This document shows positions 25,501 to 36,682 of a stretch of 64,000 nt of DNA, piece by piece. The translations under genes and the position numbers were made by a program. The stretch's first letter is position 1; every line of letters begins with the position of its first letter. The notes under the pieces are model-generated. The model did no database searches, was not told the DNA's origin, and worked only from the letters and a program-made list of their open reading frames with translations. Source of the DNA: Lycocorax pyrrhopterus obiensis (taxonomy: Eukaryota > Chordata > Aves > Passeriformes > Paradisaeidae). The stretch lies in the NCBI GenBank assembly GCA_014706295.1, contig JACSVZ010000011.1, positions 5,617,163 through 5,681,162 on the forward strand. Reading direction: 5' to 3'.

Positions 25501-25860
25501 GATATGCTCTTTGATTTTTCTGTTACAAACACTAGAACATCTTCCTTGCAAAGCGCTCTTGACTACATTTAATCTAGATTTAGTTTAGGATATTGATGGT
25601 CTCAAGACACTCAAATGTATTCAGAAGTTGGTGTTCAAGTAGGTTTGGAGCACCATTTTCCAGCTTATCATGAGCTGTAATTTTGTTCTCTGCCCACAGT
25701 ATTTCCTGTAATTCAACAAAGGCCTTGGTGGAAGGTTTGGAAATAGCTTAGGCAATATTGAGCCCCATTGTTTAAAGACTCTGACTCAGTTTTTGACCAA
25801 GTGGCCCCACTGCTATCTATTGCTAGTAAATTCAGTTCTCCTCTCGAACAACAAAAACAA

Positions 25861-27454
25861 AAAAATTAAAATTAAGGCTAAGAATTCCTTTCCTGTGTTG
25901 CTGCTGGAGGAGATACTTCTGTAGCAAATTGACTTGTATCCACAAAAACGGTGTGGCAAGATACCATAAGTGGTAATTGTATGCACTGTTCAAAATATTT
26001 TAAATGAACTTGTTCTTACAAAGAAATAAGTTATGAAGTTAACTTTTATATGTGTGTGAATAATTAAACTATTGTCACTACTCTAAATTATCATCTATTG
26101 TTAACTTACATCATTAAATCTTGCTTCTTTGCTAAAGAATAATGAAAAATACACTTAATTAACAGTTATTGCAAGCTTGAGGCCATTGATAACACAGTTC
26201 TCAGACTGAATTTCACAAGTGTGTTTTGTACTTGACTTGAAATTGCTGCTTTATTCTAAAGCCCTGCACAGTGATGTGGGCATAACAAATTTCGTATCAC
26301 AAGAACGAACTCCCTTAGTAAATTATGTCACTGTTGGTTAAGATTAGGTTGCTACAAGCAAACAACTCGAGTGTTATTTTTTTTCCAGTGCAGAGGGAGG
26401 AGTTATGGCTTGAGCCTGCTGTTTTAGTTGCTTTTAGCAAATTTATGAAAGGCTTTTGCTGTGCGCCAAATCTGAGAAAATCCCACCCCCTTTCCCTCGC
26501 AGCTTCACTGTGCCAATCCATCAGGAGATTTTGGGGGGTTCTGTAACAGTTCCCTGAGGAAAGGGACTCTGGTTAATTTCCTTGTTGTTTCGATTACAGA
26601 GGTGATAGGGCTTTTTTTCCTTGGATATTGTTAAAGAGGCTTGCCAGCACTGTAAAGAATGTGCTGCATTCTTCAGATGAAATAAGGCCAATCAGTGGAA
26701 TAATGAGGAAAGTAATATCTCCCTAGAGAGTCTGATTGGGTTTTCATCAAATCAGCCAACCTTTTCCAGTCATTTACACCAACGTTCACTCCATGCAGGG
26801 TGTTATGCTGTCTCAGATTCTTTCCTCCTTTTAAATCCCTTGTGATTATTACTGATAACTAAATAATTGGGATGAGGCAAATTTATGTATATTGTATATG
26901 TTCTTCTTTTTAAAATTAATTATTTTGTTCTTATTTTTTCACATATATTTTAAACAATTCTGCTACCCTGGAAGCTATTCCAAAGAAAAGAGGGATATGC
27001 AAGTGCTGGAAGATTTATTCCTTTGTGACACTGAATGTCCTTTTATTTTTAATATGTGGGGTAGTCTCCAATGAATGGAAGGTTACCTACTGCTAGGAGT
27101 ACAATCCCATGACAAGATGCCCAATTCTTGTTGTTAATTATAGCTTGACACATTTATTTTTATTTATTCATTAATTTGCCTTTCCAACATAAACCTCTAA
27201 AATGAGCCATTTAATTTATCGAGGAGTGAGGAGAACAATAGTTACCATGATCTGCCCTTATTTCGTGTTCCTTTCTCTGTCAAGAGCACAGCATTAAATG
27301 CACGAGGAATACCCAGCTACTGAGACAGAAGCACTTCTCATTCACTCACATAGAATCCAAACTAAGAAAAGGTTTGCACACAGCTTCTGCAGGTGGTTTC
27401 TTGCTGTACCTACAGACATCAATAATCTGTTCTAAAAAATATAAAGATTACAGT
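25861..27454. promoter_or_regulatory. Candidate regulatory block
   Basis: 26000-26200 and 26270-26760 are dense in TAAT, TTAATTAA, ATTGTT (SOX-like), GATAA and CCAAT-like words without low complexity, and 27120-27300 continues this style. No exon signal. Regulatory nature is inferred from texture only. Confidence 0.22.
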
Positions 27455-27540
27455 GTTGGGCCAGATCCTCCCGTGGTGTAAATCAGCTTGGTTCTACTGA
27501 CACCAGTAGCTGTCACCCAGTGTGAGACCCTTCAGACACA
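27455..27540. mobile_element. Relic of an old reptilian palindromic DNA transposon (MITE-like)
   Basis: TTGGGCCAGATCCTCCCGTG, then GTGTAAATCAGCTTGGTTC and TACTGACACCAGTAG, resemble one half of the abundant palindromic repeats of turtle and crocodilian genomes that begin GGGCCAGATCCTC, continue with TGGTGTAAATC and have a centre around a short ATTGACTTCAAT-like palindrome. Only one half can be read here; the mirrored second half is not visible. The family is from memory and the exact name is not certain. Confidence 0.5.
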
Positions 27541-27759
27541 CATGGCAAGTTATTGGCTCACCAGGGCTACTGCTCATACATCATTAAGTAGCCCTTTCCT
27601 ATGAAACCAGTACCTTTTTGCCATTCAACGAGAAATAGGCAGGAGCACAAAAGATGCAGGGTACTGCAGAGCTGTGCTACTCCAGTGTGTTTGCACACTA
27701 AATGTTGCAGTCAGCCTGTGCTGGCAGCTGCATACATGACTATATAGTACCTAAAATAA

Positions 27760-27778
27760 GGGGGGGGAGGGGGGGTGG
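27760..27778 (+). other. G-quadruplex-capable run
   Basis: Eight G, A, seven G, T, GG. Four or more G3 blocks can be drawn from these runs on the plus strand. Confidence 0.7.
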
Positions 27779-28309
27779 TTCTGATTCCCTTCTGTGCTCT
27801 GTTCTGGAGCACAGACAAAAAGAAATCTGGTCTCCTGTGCAAGTTATCTTCCTTCAGTGGCTGGGAGATTCAGAAACAGTGCAGCTTCGTTATACACAAA
27901 CACATTTATGGCATCTTTGACAAGCTCCTGGACCACATCAGCCATGATCTGATTACATCACTAAAATTAATGTGGTCTTTGGATGTTTTACACAACAATC
28001 TGGGAGGCATTTATTTCCTGCACTTGGAGGGGGGGACATGTTTAGCATGTGAAAGTTTTCAAAATTAACTGAGTTCCATTCACACCAGTCCTCCCACACC
28101 GCTCAGCAAATGATTCAAAGCCTTCAGCGTGGTTTCATCTGTGCAGACTCTAATCCACTTACTTAATGAAATACATAATTAACATATTATAATTGCAGTA
28201 AAGATGGTTTTGACAGAAATCATTTCCCGTATCTAATACCGTGGTAATTTAATCTGTTCCCCACTCCCTAACACGACCCTCCGTGATTAAGTTTCATAAG
28301 AATTTTTTT

Positions 28310-28330
28310 GATTGATTGATTCATCTGACG
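28310..28330 (+). promoter_or_regulatory. GATT repeat resembling PBX/HOX sites
   Basis: GATTGATTGATTCATCTGAC places three GATT units in tandem and creates overlapping TGATTGAT sites, the typical PBX-HOX composite. It follows an AT-rich block rich in TAAT cores (28130-28300). A short tetranucleotide expansion is an equally simple explanation. Confidence 0.25.
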
Positions 28331-29842
28331 TGCCTGGGCCCTGCTAAAGGAGTGTCTGTCAGTTTACAGAGCTACGTGATGTTGTGGCAGATGGTTGTAG
28401 AGAGGCTCTTTGTGCTGTCTCCCTGTGTGGTCTTTTTTTTTTTCCCCCCTAAATGCCCTGATAATCCAAATACAGCAGCCCTGATCCACTAAATCGCTAC
28501 ATGTTTTTATATGCTGTCTTTTAGTTGTGTGTATAGTTATTAAACTAGGGAAGGCAGGATGTGTTAAACTAGGAGGTCTAAATCCTAATGCTGTCATTCA
28601 CTTCCACAATAAAACAACCCACACAGATACTTTTTATTTGATTTCTCTTTCTGTTTGTTTTCAACACAATCTCTCTAGTCTGTCATTCACTCTCAGGCAG
28701 TTACTTGAGTTAAAAGGGCCAGCAAGCCAAGTTATACAGACCTTCTCAGTTAAATATCACTTGTTACCTGCAGGAATATATGGGGAACATTACCAACCAC
28801 TCGCTTTTCAAGTCAGATTCAAATGGCTGCTCTCTTGATATGGGTCATGACTCATGAGATAATATCCAGTAAAAGGTCTGTGGCAAATGATTACTTCCTT
28901 TTCATAGACTGAAACCCTATAATTTTTTTAATGCTGTCAGTCTCCAGGAAACTGTGTCCTAGTGACATTGTGAAAAAAAAACAAATCCCAAAGGAAGGGA
29001 TGCTGGATGCCTTCCTCTGAGACAAACCAAACCGTTTGGCAACAGAAAGCATCCTCCTCTCACCTTCCTTCCTGTCTCTTACACCATCCTATGCTCCAAT
29101 ATAGCTTTTTCCATCTCTGGTTTGCTTCTCCTATGGTGGGAGTTAACCAGTGCTGTACTGCACTTTCCTTTGTCCATGGCATTCATGCAGCTGGCCGGGT
29201 CTCCAGAATCTCCAGGGAAAAGCAAGTGACTGTCTGTGTGTGGGACAGATGATAGAAAGACAAAGACATGGCCTTGTCAAGTCATCCAGTCATTGTCAGA
29301 GCTTGCTCAGCTTGATGAAGCAGATCATCCTGTTGCATGTTTGGGCATTGGTACCTGCAGACTTTGTTATCCACAGCTGGGAGGTTCCCTGACACCCTGA
29401 GCTGCGCCACTGGCAACACTTGCTCTTTATGGCTTGACTTTGCTCACAAAATCGCTGCACAATAAAGTCATGGGTATGCGAGAGGGCACAGGGCTGTGGT
29501 GTTTGGGCCTTCTCCTGGGGCCAGGCAGGAAGGGAACAAGCATCTTGTCATGTGTGAGATGGTTTGCCCCAGGGACAAGGTGGGCATGGATTTTCCAGGG
29601 TTTCTGTTGTGGAAGAGGGCAGGTTAGATGTGTTTTAACCATTTTAAGTCCCTTGGTTGTCCAGACTTTTAAAATTCTGTCTCGCGAGGTGAAAGAGCAC
29701 CACAGCGAGATAGTGGCAGCAGAAGCTCAGTCTCTCTTTGTAGCCAGGATGCAGCAGCATGGCCATCCAAGCAGCAGGACGGTCCCTTAGGGGCACATTT
29801 TGCTCTGCAGTTGTGTCAGTTTGTGACACTGGTTGGTGCCAG

Positions 29843-29876
29843 GCAGTGTGGCACTAGGAGCAGTGTGGCGCTAGGA
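29843..29876 (+). repeat. Tandem duplication, 17-bp unit
   Basis: GCAGTGTGGCACTAGGA is followed directly by GCAGTGTGGCGCTAGGA, one mismatch in 17. Confidence 0.9.
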
Positions 29877-30311
29877 GAAGTGTTACAGGCCAGTTCCCAG
29901 CCTGGTAGTGTGAGCGATGCTGACATTAGTGGTTTATGGCTTGTAAGAGCTGAGGTGTGCTGCAGGCTCAGAGACCACAGTCAGCTTCTGTGTGCTGTCA
30001 TGCCCCAGCTGCTGGAAATGTTTTGAGTAGCAGTCCCTTGGCTCTGTTGGTCAAAAGGTGGATGAAGGTGGTGAAGTTGTGAACAGTGAGCAAATCTTTG
30101 CTTCCTGTCAGCCTGAGATTTAATTTTTTTGCTTTCCCATAACTGCAAATAGTCTCAAGGGGTCTGGTGGACAATGCTGCTTATATGTCACAGGGCGGAG
30201 ACCTTGGTCTTAAAAAAATTGCTGGACAGAGTTGCAAATTGCAGCATTCATTCTGTTTTACACCTGGAATGTCCAAGTGGGTGTATTCACTGACAAGGAG
30301 GGTAAAGACAG

Positions 30312-30331
30312 CAGAAAATAACAGAAAATAA
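30312..30331 (+). repeat. Tandem duplication, 10-bp unit
   Basis: CAGAAAATAA occurs twice head to tail. Confidence 0.85.
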
Positions 30332-31966
30332 TTTACAGCTTGTCTTTGCTCTGCTTTGTTGTTTCACTTGATAGTAAGTCAAAGGTGACTCAGGCTCCAG
30401 CCTCTGTGATGGTCGTAATGCACAAAAGGGACTGGAGGCAGAGCTGCCTCACCTGTCCTGCTGCCTCACATCCTTCTGAACATTAGATCTTGGGCAAGTG
30501 CCTCTGACAGAAGCCTCTGTTCATGAAAGGCTCAGTCTTCTTCCTGGTAGGAGGACGCGTGAATCATTTTTGATGATGTGAAGCTGCATTTAATTGTGCC
30601 ATCTTTCATAAACTGAGTGTGTACCAGTGCTTGACAACGTACTGGGTTTGTGGGGCTTTGTTAGCGATGTGAAATACAGCATATTCATCCATTTCAGCAG
30701 TGTTTTAAACACTAATAGAGGTTTAGGTGCCTAGTTTCTGTTGATGAGGGTTTATTTGCCTACCAGTTCTCACTGACCTGTGTACTACTGGTGTGCTTGC
30801 ATTAAAAGTTATGCCAAGATTATCCTACAGTAAGCAAAGACTTTCCATGGTGCCTCTGAATCTGCTACCCCTCCCAGTGACAGATTGTAAATGCTCTGAT
30901 CAACAAAAGCTCTGCTTTTCCCATTGAGTTGTGAAACACTTACCTGGGAACAGCTTGAGCACAGAATGTGAGACGAATTAAGAGGCATTTATGCAAAGGG
31001 AGGGCTGAGATTTAAAAAAAAAAAAAAATCAGATGGTCAGATTTTTAAAACGCTGGCACAAAATCAGAAGCATGGACAATACAGGGTCCCTCCCCAGCCC
31101 CATAGCCAAACCCACACTGAGTTCAAGGAGGCCACTCAGAATGATGCACACCAGCTCCTACATCCGAGTCAGTGAACTCATTGAACTTGACTGAAATTCC
31201 TGTTGGAGCATTTTCTTTTTCCTATGAGTGTGGAGGGAGGGGGAGGCTCCTTTGTGAGTGGCAAGTGTACATGAACACCACCACATCAACTGCCAATATG
31301 TTATGAGGCCTTGGTAACAATCTGGAGTCTCTGGGGAGCTCTGCTGCAGTTCAAGTGAGTATCAGACAGAGAGAAAACAATTTCTGGTGCCAATAATGCA
31401 GCACAGATGAAAAATGTTTTAATATTTGAAGCTGCTTTATGGCAGAAGCAATGACAGTGATGGAGTCAATGTCAGCTTTTTTCCTTTAAATGTCATCTTT
31501 CGTCTATGAGTTTTTTCTGCTCTGGAGGCATGCAAGCCTGATGCTGACTGTTTGCAACCATTGATCATTGATTTTATTCTAAATGGAAAGCTTGCCAGAA
31601 GACTAGAAATTCTGGAATTTATTAGGATTTCTTTAAGAGGCACTTTAGCTCAACAGTTCTCATTACTGTCTTTACAATGTTACTTATTTTTCTTTTTATG
31701 TCATATGATTTGTAAAGGGTTAGTACTCAGAGAACAATATACGATTAAACCACTGCATGCTGGAGTTGCAAGCTTAGAGGGGAAAAAAGGATTCTTAGGA
31801 AGGCTAAGCACATATCTGAGTGTTAAACAACTAATGTCTCTTCAGAACCAAAAGCTCTATTTTGAAATCTGTGGACATGATTTTTATTAAACAGCAGTTT
31901 TGATTAAATAAGGTCACTCTTAAATTAATAACTCTTAAATACATAAATAAAAGGGCTAAACCATCT

Positions 31967-32026
31967 TTATATTCTGACATTTAGTGCATAAACAACGTAC
32001 TGTATGTACCAAATGTCAGAATATAA
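31967..32026. ncRNA. Hairpin-forming perfect inverted repeat (candidate small RNA or structured element)
   Basis: The arms TTATATTCTGACATTT (31967-31982) and AAATGTCAGAATATAA (32011-32026) are exact reverse complements. Past one A-C mismatch, seven more pairs form (31984-31990 with 32003-32009, one G-U), leaving a 12-base loop. The total is 23 pairs in 60 bases, the size of a microRNA precursor stem. I recognise no known microRNA seed. Alternatives are a decayed short inverted-repeat transposon or a protein-binding dyad. Transcription cannot be judged from sequence. The feature type is provisional. Confidence 0.35.
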
Positions 32027-32660
32027 TGAAAGTTTGTCCTGTTAAACTAATACTACTGATGGGCAAAAATGTCTTGGACTCTAAAACCTCTTCAATGTAT
32101 TTATTTACAGTGACATTATTCTGAACATGCCAACTAGGAGTGGTTTAAGGCTTTATTATATATTAACATTTAACATATTTGTGTGCTGTATAAGTGATTA
32201 TTCTTCATTTGGTTAAAAAGAATCCATTTACAATTATACAGTGAGCTAAATGTTTTCAGTTTGTGATATGTTTCCATTGGCACAAGACTAGTTCAAACAG
32301 GTATGTTAGCTCTTGGCTGACACGCCTGACATTCAAGCTTTATTATGGAACAGTGTACCCAGGGAATGTGAATTATAGAGAGTATCAGCCTTGGCCTGCT
32401 GAAAGCATCATTCAGCCTGGTTGATTATGGAATTTACTCCAGAGTTTGGGTCTGGAGATCCATCTACTGAACTGATGCTCTTTATTTGTTTAGTCACAAA
32501 TATGTTGCAGACCAGACAAAGGGAAAATCACAGTGGGAAACAGGCTGGTTGGATAGCACTGACCAGTGAAAAGCAAAATCTTTCAGGGTAAAGGGCCAGT
32601 GGTAAAGTTTATTGCCACTGTTTAGATAAAGCTAATTCCGGCAAACCCTTTAATAAACCC

Positions 32661-32677
32661 TCAAGTGCAGCACTTGA
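32661..32677. promoter_or_regulatory. Inverted pair of NKX2-type sites
   Basis: TCAAGTG-CAG-CACTTGA is a perfect inverted repeat with a 3-base spacer. Each arm is the core site of NK2-class homeodomain factors (TCAAGTG). It lies in an AT-rich motif-dense block that also holds the hairpin at 31967-32026. Binding is inferred. Confidence 0.35.
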
Positions 32678-33649
32678 AGTGTAAAAGAAAACTTTCCAGC
32701 AAATAAAACGTCCATCTGCAATGTCACCTTGGATGCCATAAACAGAGCTCCTGGTGTAGTGGGGTCCGTTGTACCTCATTGATCAAATTGCTTTTAATGT
32801 TTATAGTAATGGACTGTCCTGATTTGCAGTGCCACATGTGATACAAAGGTTGTATTGTAACCCAGGTGGAGGAACAGCAGAATATTTTCTGCTTTCCTCA
32901 GCCCCATTTATTCTGCACTGGCCATATCTCCACATACTCATTCTCATACTTGTCCACAGGCAGGTTTCTCTGTCTCAGCAGTGAAGCTCAGCTGATAAAA
33001 ATGGCATATTTTCCCTTTATTGTTGGATAACCTCTGCTTCCTTCTGCATAGATTGCCACCAAAAGGGCTTGTTTAGATTTGTTCAGTACCAAATGATCTG
33101 TTAATTCTGTCAAGTTTTTAACGATTCTCTGATGAGACTAGACTTTTTGGCTAAGTGCAAGTTGGGAAATACTGAACACTATTCAACAGCCATTTCTTGA
33201 GAGTACCATTTAAAATTCCCTGGTGCTAGGAATATCTGCATCCATGGAGTGCAGCACCATTTGCACAAACCATTTGTGCACTTTTGGAAGGTGCATCTTC
33301 AGAGATGTTCCACCAAGAGCCCTTACAGCTTAAAATCCTAATGAACATTTGCAAAATAACCATGAATTTGCCCTAGTAGGAATAGCTGGAAGCCTATCTG
33401 ACAGTTTTGGTGTATGTTTGTGAACCAAGGAATCCTAAAAAATATTTAAATATGAAGTGACAGTGTATTATGCTCCCATGGCATAGAGATCCTCCTTATC
33501 GTTATTAATTTGTGTTGTAGTAGAATCTAGAGGCAGCAAGGGATTTAATGGTCCCATTGTGTTAGTACTGCACATGTACATCACAGATACTTCTTGCACT
33601 TAGGAACTTGGTTTTGAAAGAATGGGATAGCACAGGCAGAAACAGGAAA

Positions 33650-34222
33650 GCATAGATTGGCCTGGGTTGGAAGGGATCTTAGAGGTCATCCAGTTCCACC
33701 CCCCTTGGCATGGACAGGCATGACTTCCATTAGACCAGGTTGCTCAGGTATCCATCCAGCCTGGTCTTAGAAACTTCCAGGGATGTGGCAGCCACAGCTT
33801 CTCTGGGAACCTGTGCTGGGGCTTCACCACCCTCACAGAGAAGCATTTTTTTCAATATCCAATCTAAACCTACTCTCTGTCAGTGTGAAGCCATTCCCCC
33901 TTGTCCTGTCACTCCATCCCTTGTTAATAGTCCCTCTCCATCTTTCTTTAGGCTCCCTTCAGGTACTGGAAAGCCGCGATGAGGTCACCCCAAAGCTTCT
34001 CGTCTCCAGGTGAACAATCCCAGCTCTCCCAGCCTTTCCTCCCAGCAGAGCTGCTCCATCCCTCTGCTCATCCTGGTGCCTCCTCTGGCCTGGCTCCAGC
34101 AGCTCCAGGTCCTTGCTGTGCTGGGCCCCAGGGCTGGAGCAGCTCTGCAGGTGGGGCCTCACCTGTGCGGGGCAGAGGGACAGAATCACTGCCCTTAATC
34201 TGCTGCCCACGCTGCTTTTCAA
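33650..34222 (-). mobile_element. CR1 LINE 3' fragment, 5'-truncated
   Basis: A chicken-repeat-1 type non-LTR retrotransposon end in reverse orientation. Read on the plus strand it starts with the reverse complement of the CR1 3' tail (CCTGGGTTGGAAGGGATCTT), then the blocks around ACCAGGTTGCTCAGG, CTTCCAGGGATG, CACCACCCTCACAGAGAAG, TCCCCCTTGTCCTGTCACTCC and AGGTACTGGAAAGCCGCGATGAGGTCACCCC, quoted here in part. It ends where the copy reaches the CR1 ORF2 C-terminal region near CCCACGCTGCTTTTC. About 570 bases remain of a family several kilobases long, which is the usual 5' truncation. The minus-strand frame is interrupted by stops, so it is dead. The many mismatches to the remembered bird consensus suggest an old insertion. 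The family is certain; the subfamily cannot be assigned by eye. Confidence 0.93.
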
Positions 34223-36200
34223 TATTAGATGTGTTATTGATATCCAACATCATATGATTTGGGGGTGGAATTGAGATTTAGTAGGTTTTAGTTCACTGTC
34301 TTGTTTAGTACATTGCTTCAGAACCTCCAAGAACAACATGATTTTCTGCATTACATTTACTGTACAGGCTTCTGCTTGGACAAATTGTGGGTTGTGTACA
34401 GGTCTCTTGTCCCATTTCCTTTCCCAAAGGAAAGCACAACAAAATGTGATCTTAAAATAATTAAGTCAAAGTAATCTACAAAGAAAAATTTACTTTTTTT
34501 TCCTTGGTTGGGAAAATGATTTTAAGGAAAAGCAAACCTAACTTCTCCATTCCTAAGTGGATTGCTGCTAAGTGGCAGCAGAGGACTGCAGAGGTAGTGG
34601 CAGGTGTGTTGAGAACAGTGGTATTAAAAAGAAAATAATTCTGGGGAGGAATCCTGAAATTTTCCAGAGAACATAATTTCAGCTGAAAATCCTTGAGTAG
34701 CTCTAGTAAGGATGTTTCTCCCTTACACTGGGAATCAGTGACTTTAGCATTCCTGTGCTCAGCAATTCACTGCTTTGTTCATTTATCCATCTTTACAAAT
34801 AACCAGCTAACATCAGTGAAAGGAGTCAGTTCCTTCACTGTGAGGAGCTTAGCCTTGCAAGAAAACTCCTCCTGCTAATCCATATTCAGAGAAGCCCTGA
34901 GGGAGCTATCAAGACTATTCTGAGAGTAAATTATCCACCCAGGAAAGGATTACAAGATCCTGGCCCTGCTCGAGATCCCCAGCTAGACCGTGTCAGTAGT
35001 TGACAAAGGTTTGTGTCACTTGTATGTTCAATGTGCTGATGCCCCTGGACCACTTCTTAGAGACCTCTGAGTCAAGACAATGAAAAGCAAAGGCTTGACT
35101 CTGGAGTTGAGGAAAGCAGCAGTCACTGGTGACTTCCAGTAGGGAAGCATCAAGCCCCCAGTACCTGTTGAGCGATGACCACATGAGCAGAATCAGAGGG
35201 CAGTAGCTAAGGGTGTCCTGTGGTGTCTGCAATGGAATGGTTTCTGCACGTTCTCTTCTGACAAGGGAGGGGTTGGAGCCCCAAGACAGCCTCCTCCCTC
35301 CTCTTGGGCAAGATATCAGCTGCAGTAGCTCACATCAGCTCAGCTGGGCTGCCTCAGGGTATGGGCACACGTTTACTCTGTGGGGTCAGTCAAGAAGCTG
35401 GTGCTGTGGCCCACATCATCCTTCTCATCTTCCAGATGATGAAAAGATGAAGGAGTCACCTGGCTTGTCACTCCCGCTGACACCAGGTTGGAACACCAGC
35501 TGGGATCATCCTGTCACAGTCTGCACCTCTGTGACTAAGGAGAAAAGTCCAGCTGCCAAGATATTCAATCTGGAACTCCTCATTGAAAAAAAAAAAAGGT
35601 CCATTAGAAGTTATAACTTTTATAAATGGCCTATATATTATGACATAATTTAATTTAGTGCTCTGAATGTATTATGGCCGCCATAATAGTTTTACATTTA
35701 TAGATTTCATAGTTTTGCTTCTATAAAACAACTACAATCTGTACCCCTTCCAGCTAATTACAATAAAATGCTTCGATTCACATTTACAATGTAAACTAAG
35801 GGCAGAGGCGTGCGAATTCTGACTCAGGTTTATGCTTCACAGGCTGCTGAGAATGCCTGGGCTTAGCCTCCCCTGACTAAGGCGTTTTCTGTGGTCAGGT
35901 CTTGGTGGAAACCTGCCAGGAGGAAGCTGTGCCCATTGCTAGGAGATCCTGGGGTTACTGCTGAGGGACCACGTTTATGGGGCTGGGTGAATATTGAAAA
36001 AATGAAAGAAGTTGGGAGTAGATACTCATTTAGACTGAACCGGAGAAAAGAGAGTACCAGATCTGAGTATGATGGGACTCACAGGAAAAAAGAGAGGAAA
36101 TCAGCTGTAAGGGATGCAGATTGAGTGGGCAGGTTGCAGGGGAATGAAGATTTGGAATTTAAATGACAGATTCAAAAATGGTGTATGCATTTGAGAAAGT
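34223..36200. other. Unique sequence between two CR1 copies
   Basis: 34223-35590 shows nothing recognisable; a 146-codon frame at 35213-35653 is judged random. 35590-35860 is an AT-rich motif-dense block with the 19-base palindrome and a TTTACA-A-TGTAAA dyad, a candidate regulatory element. Confidence 0.4.
35670..35688. promoter_or_regulatory. 19-bp perfect palindrome with GCCAT arms
   Basis: TATTATGGC-C-GCCATAATA has 9-base arms around one C. The centre ATGGCCGCCAT carries the CCAT core of YY1-type sites on both strands, and the flanks resemble AT-rich homeodomain sites. It sits in an AT-rich block (35590-35860) between two CR1 copies but outside both. Confidence 0.35.
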
Positions 36201-36682
36201 CATAGAAGCACAGAACGGTGTAGGTCGGAAAGAACCTTAAAGTTCATCTCATTCCACCCCTGCCATGGGCAGGGACACCTTCCACTAGACCAGGTTGCCC
36301 AGGGAGGGCCCCATTCAGCCCCACCCCAGTGCCACAGATGGGGCATCCACAACTTCTCTGGGCAAACTGTTCCAGCACCTCACCACTCTCACAGTAAATA
36401 ATTTCTTCCTAATATCTAATGTAAATTTCCTTCAGTTTAAACCCATTACTCCTTGTCCTGTCACTACAGTTCCCGATGAAGAGTCTCTCTCTGGCTTCCC
36501 TGTAGCCCCTTCAGATACTGGAAGTTCCCCACACAACCTTCTCTTCTCTGGCCTGAAAAGCCCCAAATTTCTCAGCCTGTTTTCATAGGGCAGGTGCTCC
36601 TGTCCACTTTTAAACTTTATGGCCTCCTCTGGACTTGCTCAGCAGTTCTACGGCCTTATCTTGGGGGCACCAGAACAGCACA
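36201..36682 (-). mobile_element. CR1 LINE 3' fragment, 5'-truncated
   Basis: A second CR1 3' end in the same minus orientation as the copy 2 kb upstream. The plus strand shows the reversed tail (GTCGGAAAGAACCTTAAAG), CCATGGGCAGGGACACCTTC, ACTAGACCAGGTTGCCCAGG, GGGGCATCCACAACTTCTCT, TCACAGTAAATAATTTCTTC and TTGTCCTGTCACTAC, all in the order expected for CR1. The 5' breakpoint is near the GGGGGCACCAGAACAGCACA block. About 480 bases remain. It is as diverged as the first copy, with small deletions. No intact reverse transcriptase frame remains. Confidence 0.93.

Larger units (their letters stand above)
21416..25860. other. Non-coding belt rich in simple T and G/T sequence
   Basis: Contains the inverted repeat at 21726-21747, T-rich tracts near 22330, 22466 and 22740-22815, and a GC-richer patch at 23540-23780 with short random frames on both strands. 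No gene or repeat family recognised in 23880-25860. Confidence 0.55.
27779..31900. other. Mixed non-coding sequence
   Basis: 28100-28380 reads like regulatory DNA (TAATCCACTTA, CGTATCTAATACCGTGG, GATT repeat). 29400-30050 is GC-richer with frames up to 118 codons that are not protein-like. Short tandem duplications lie at 29843 and 30312, and an A run at 31014-31027. Nothing else is recognised. Confidence 0.5.
31901..32780. promoter_or_regulatory. Candidate regulatory block holding the hairpin and NKX2 palindrome
   Basis: AT-rich but not simple sequence, with many homeodomain cores, the 60-base hairpin and the TCAAGTG inverted pair. Two unusual dyads within 700 bases make this one of the more interesting blocks. 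Confidence 0.3.
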
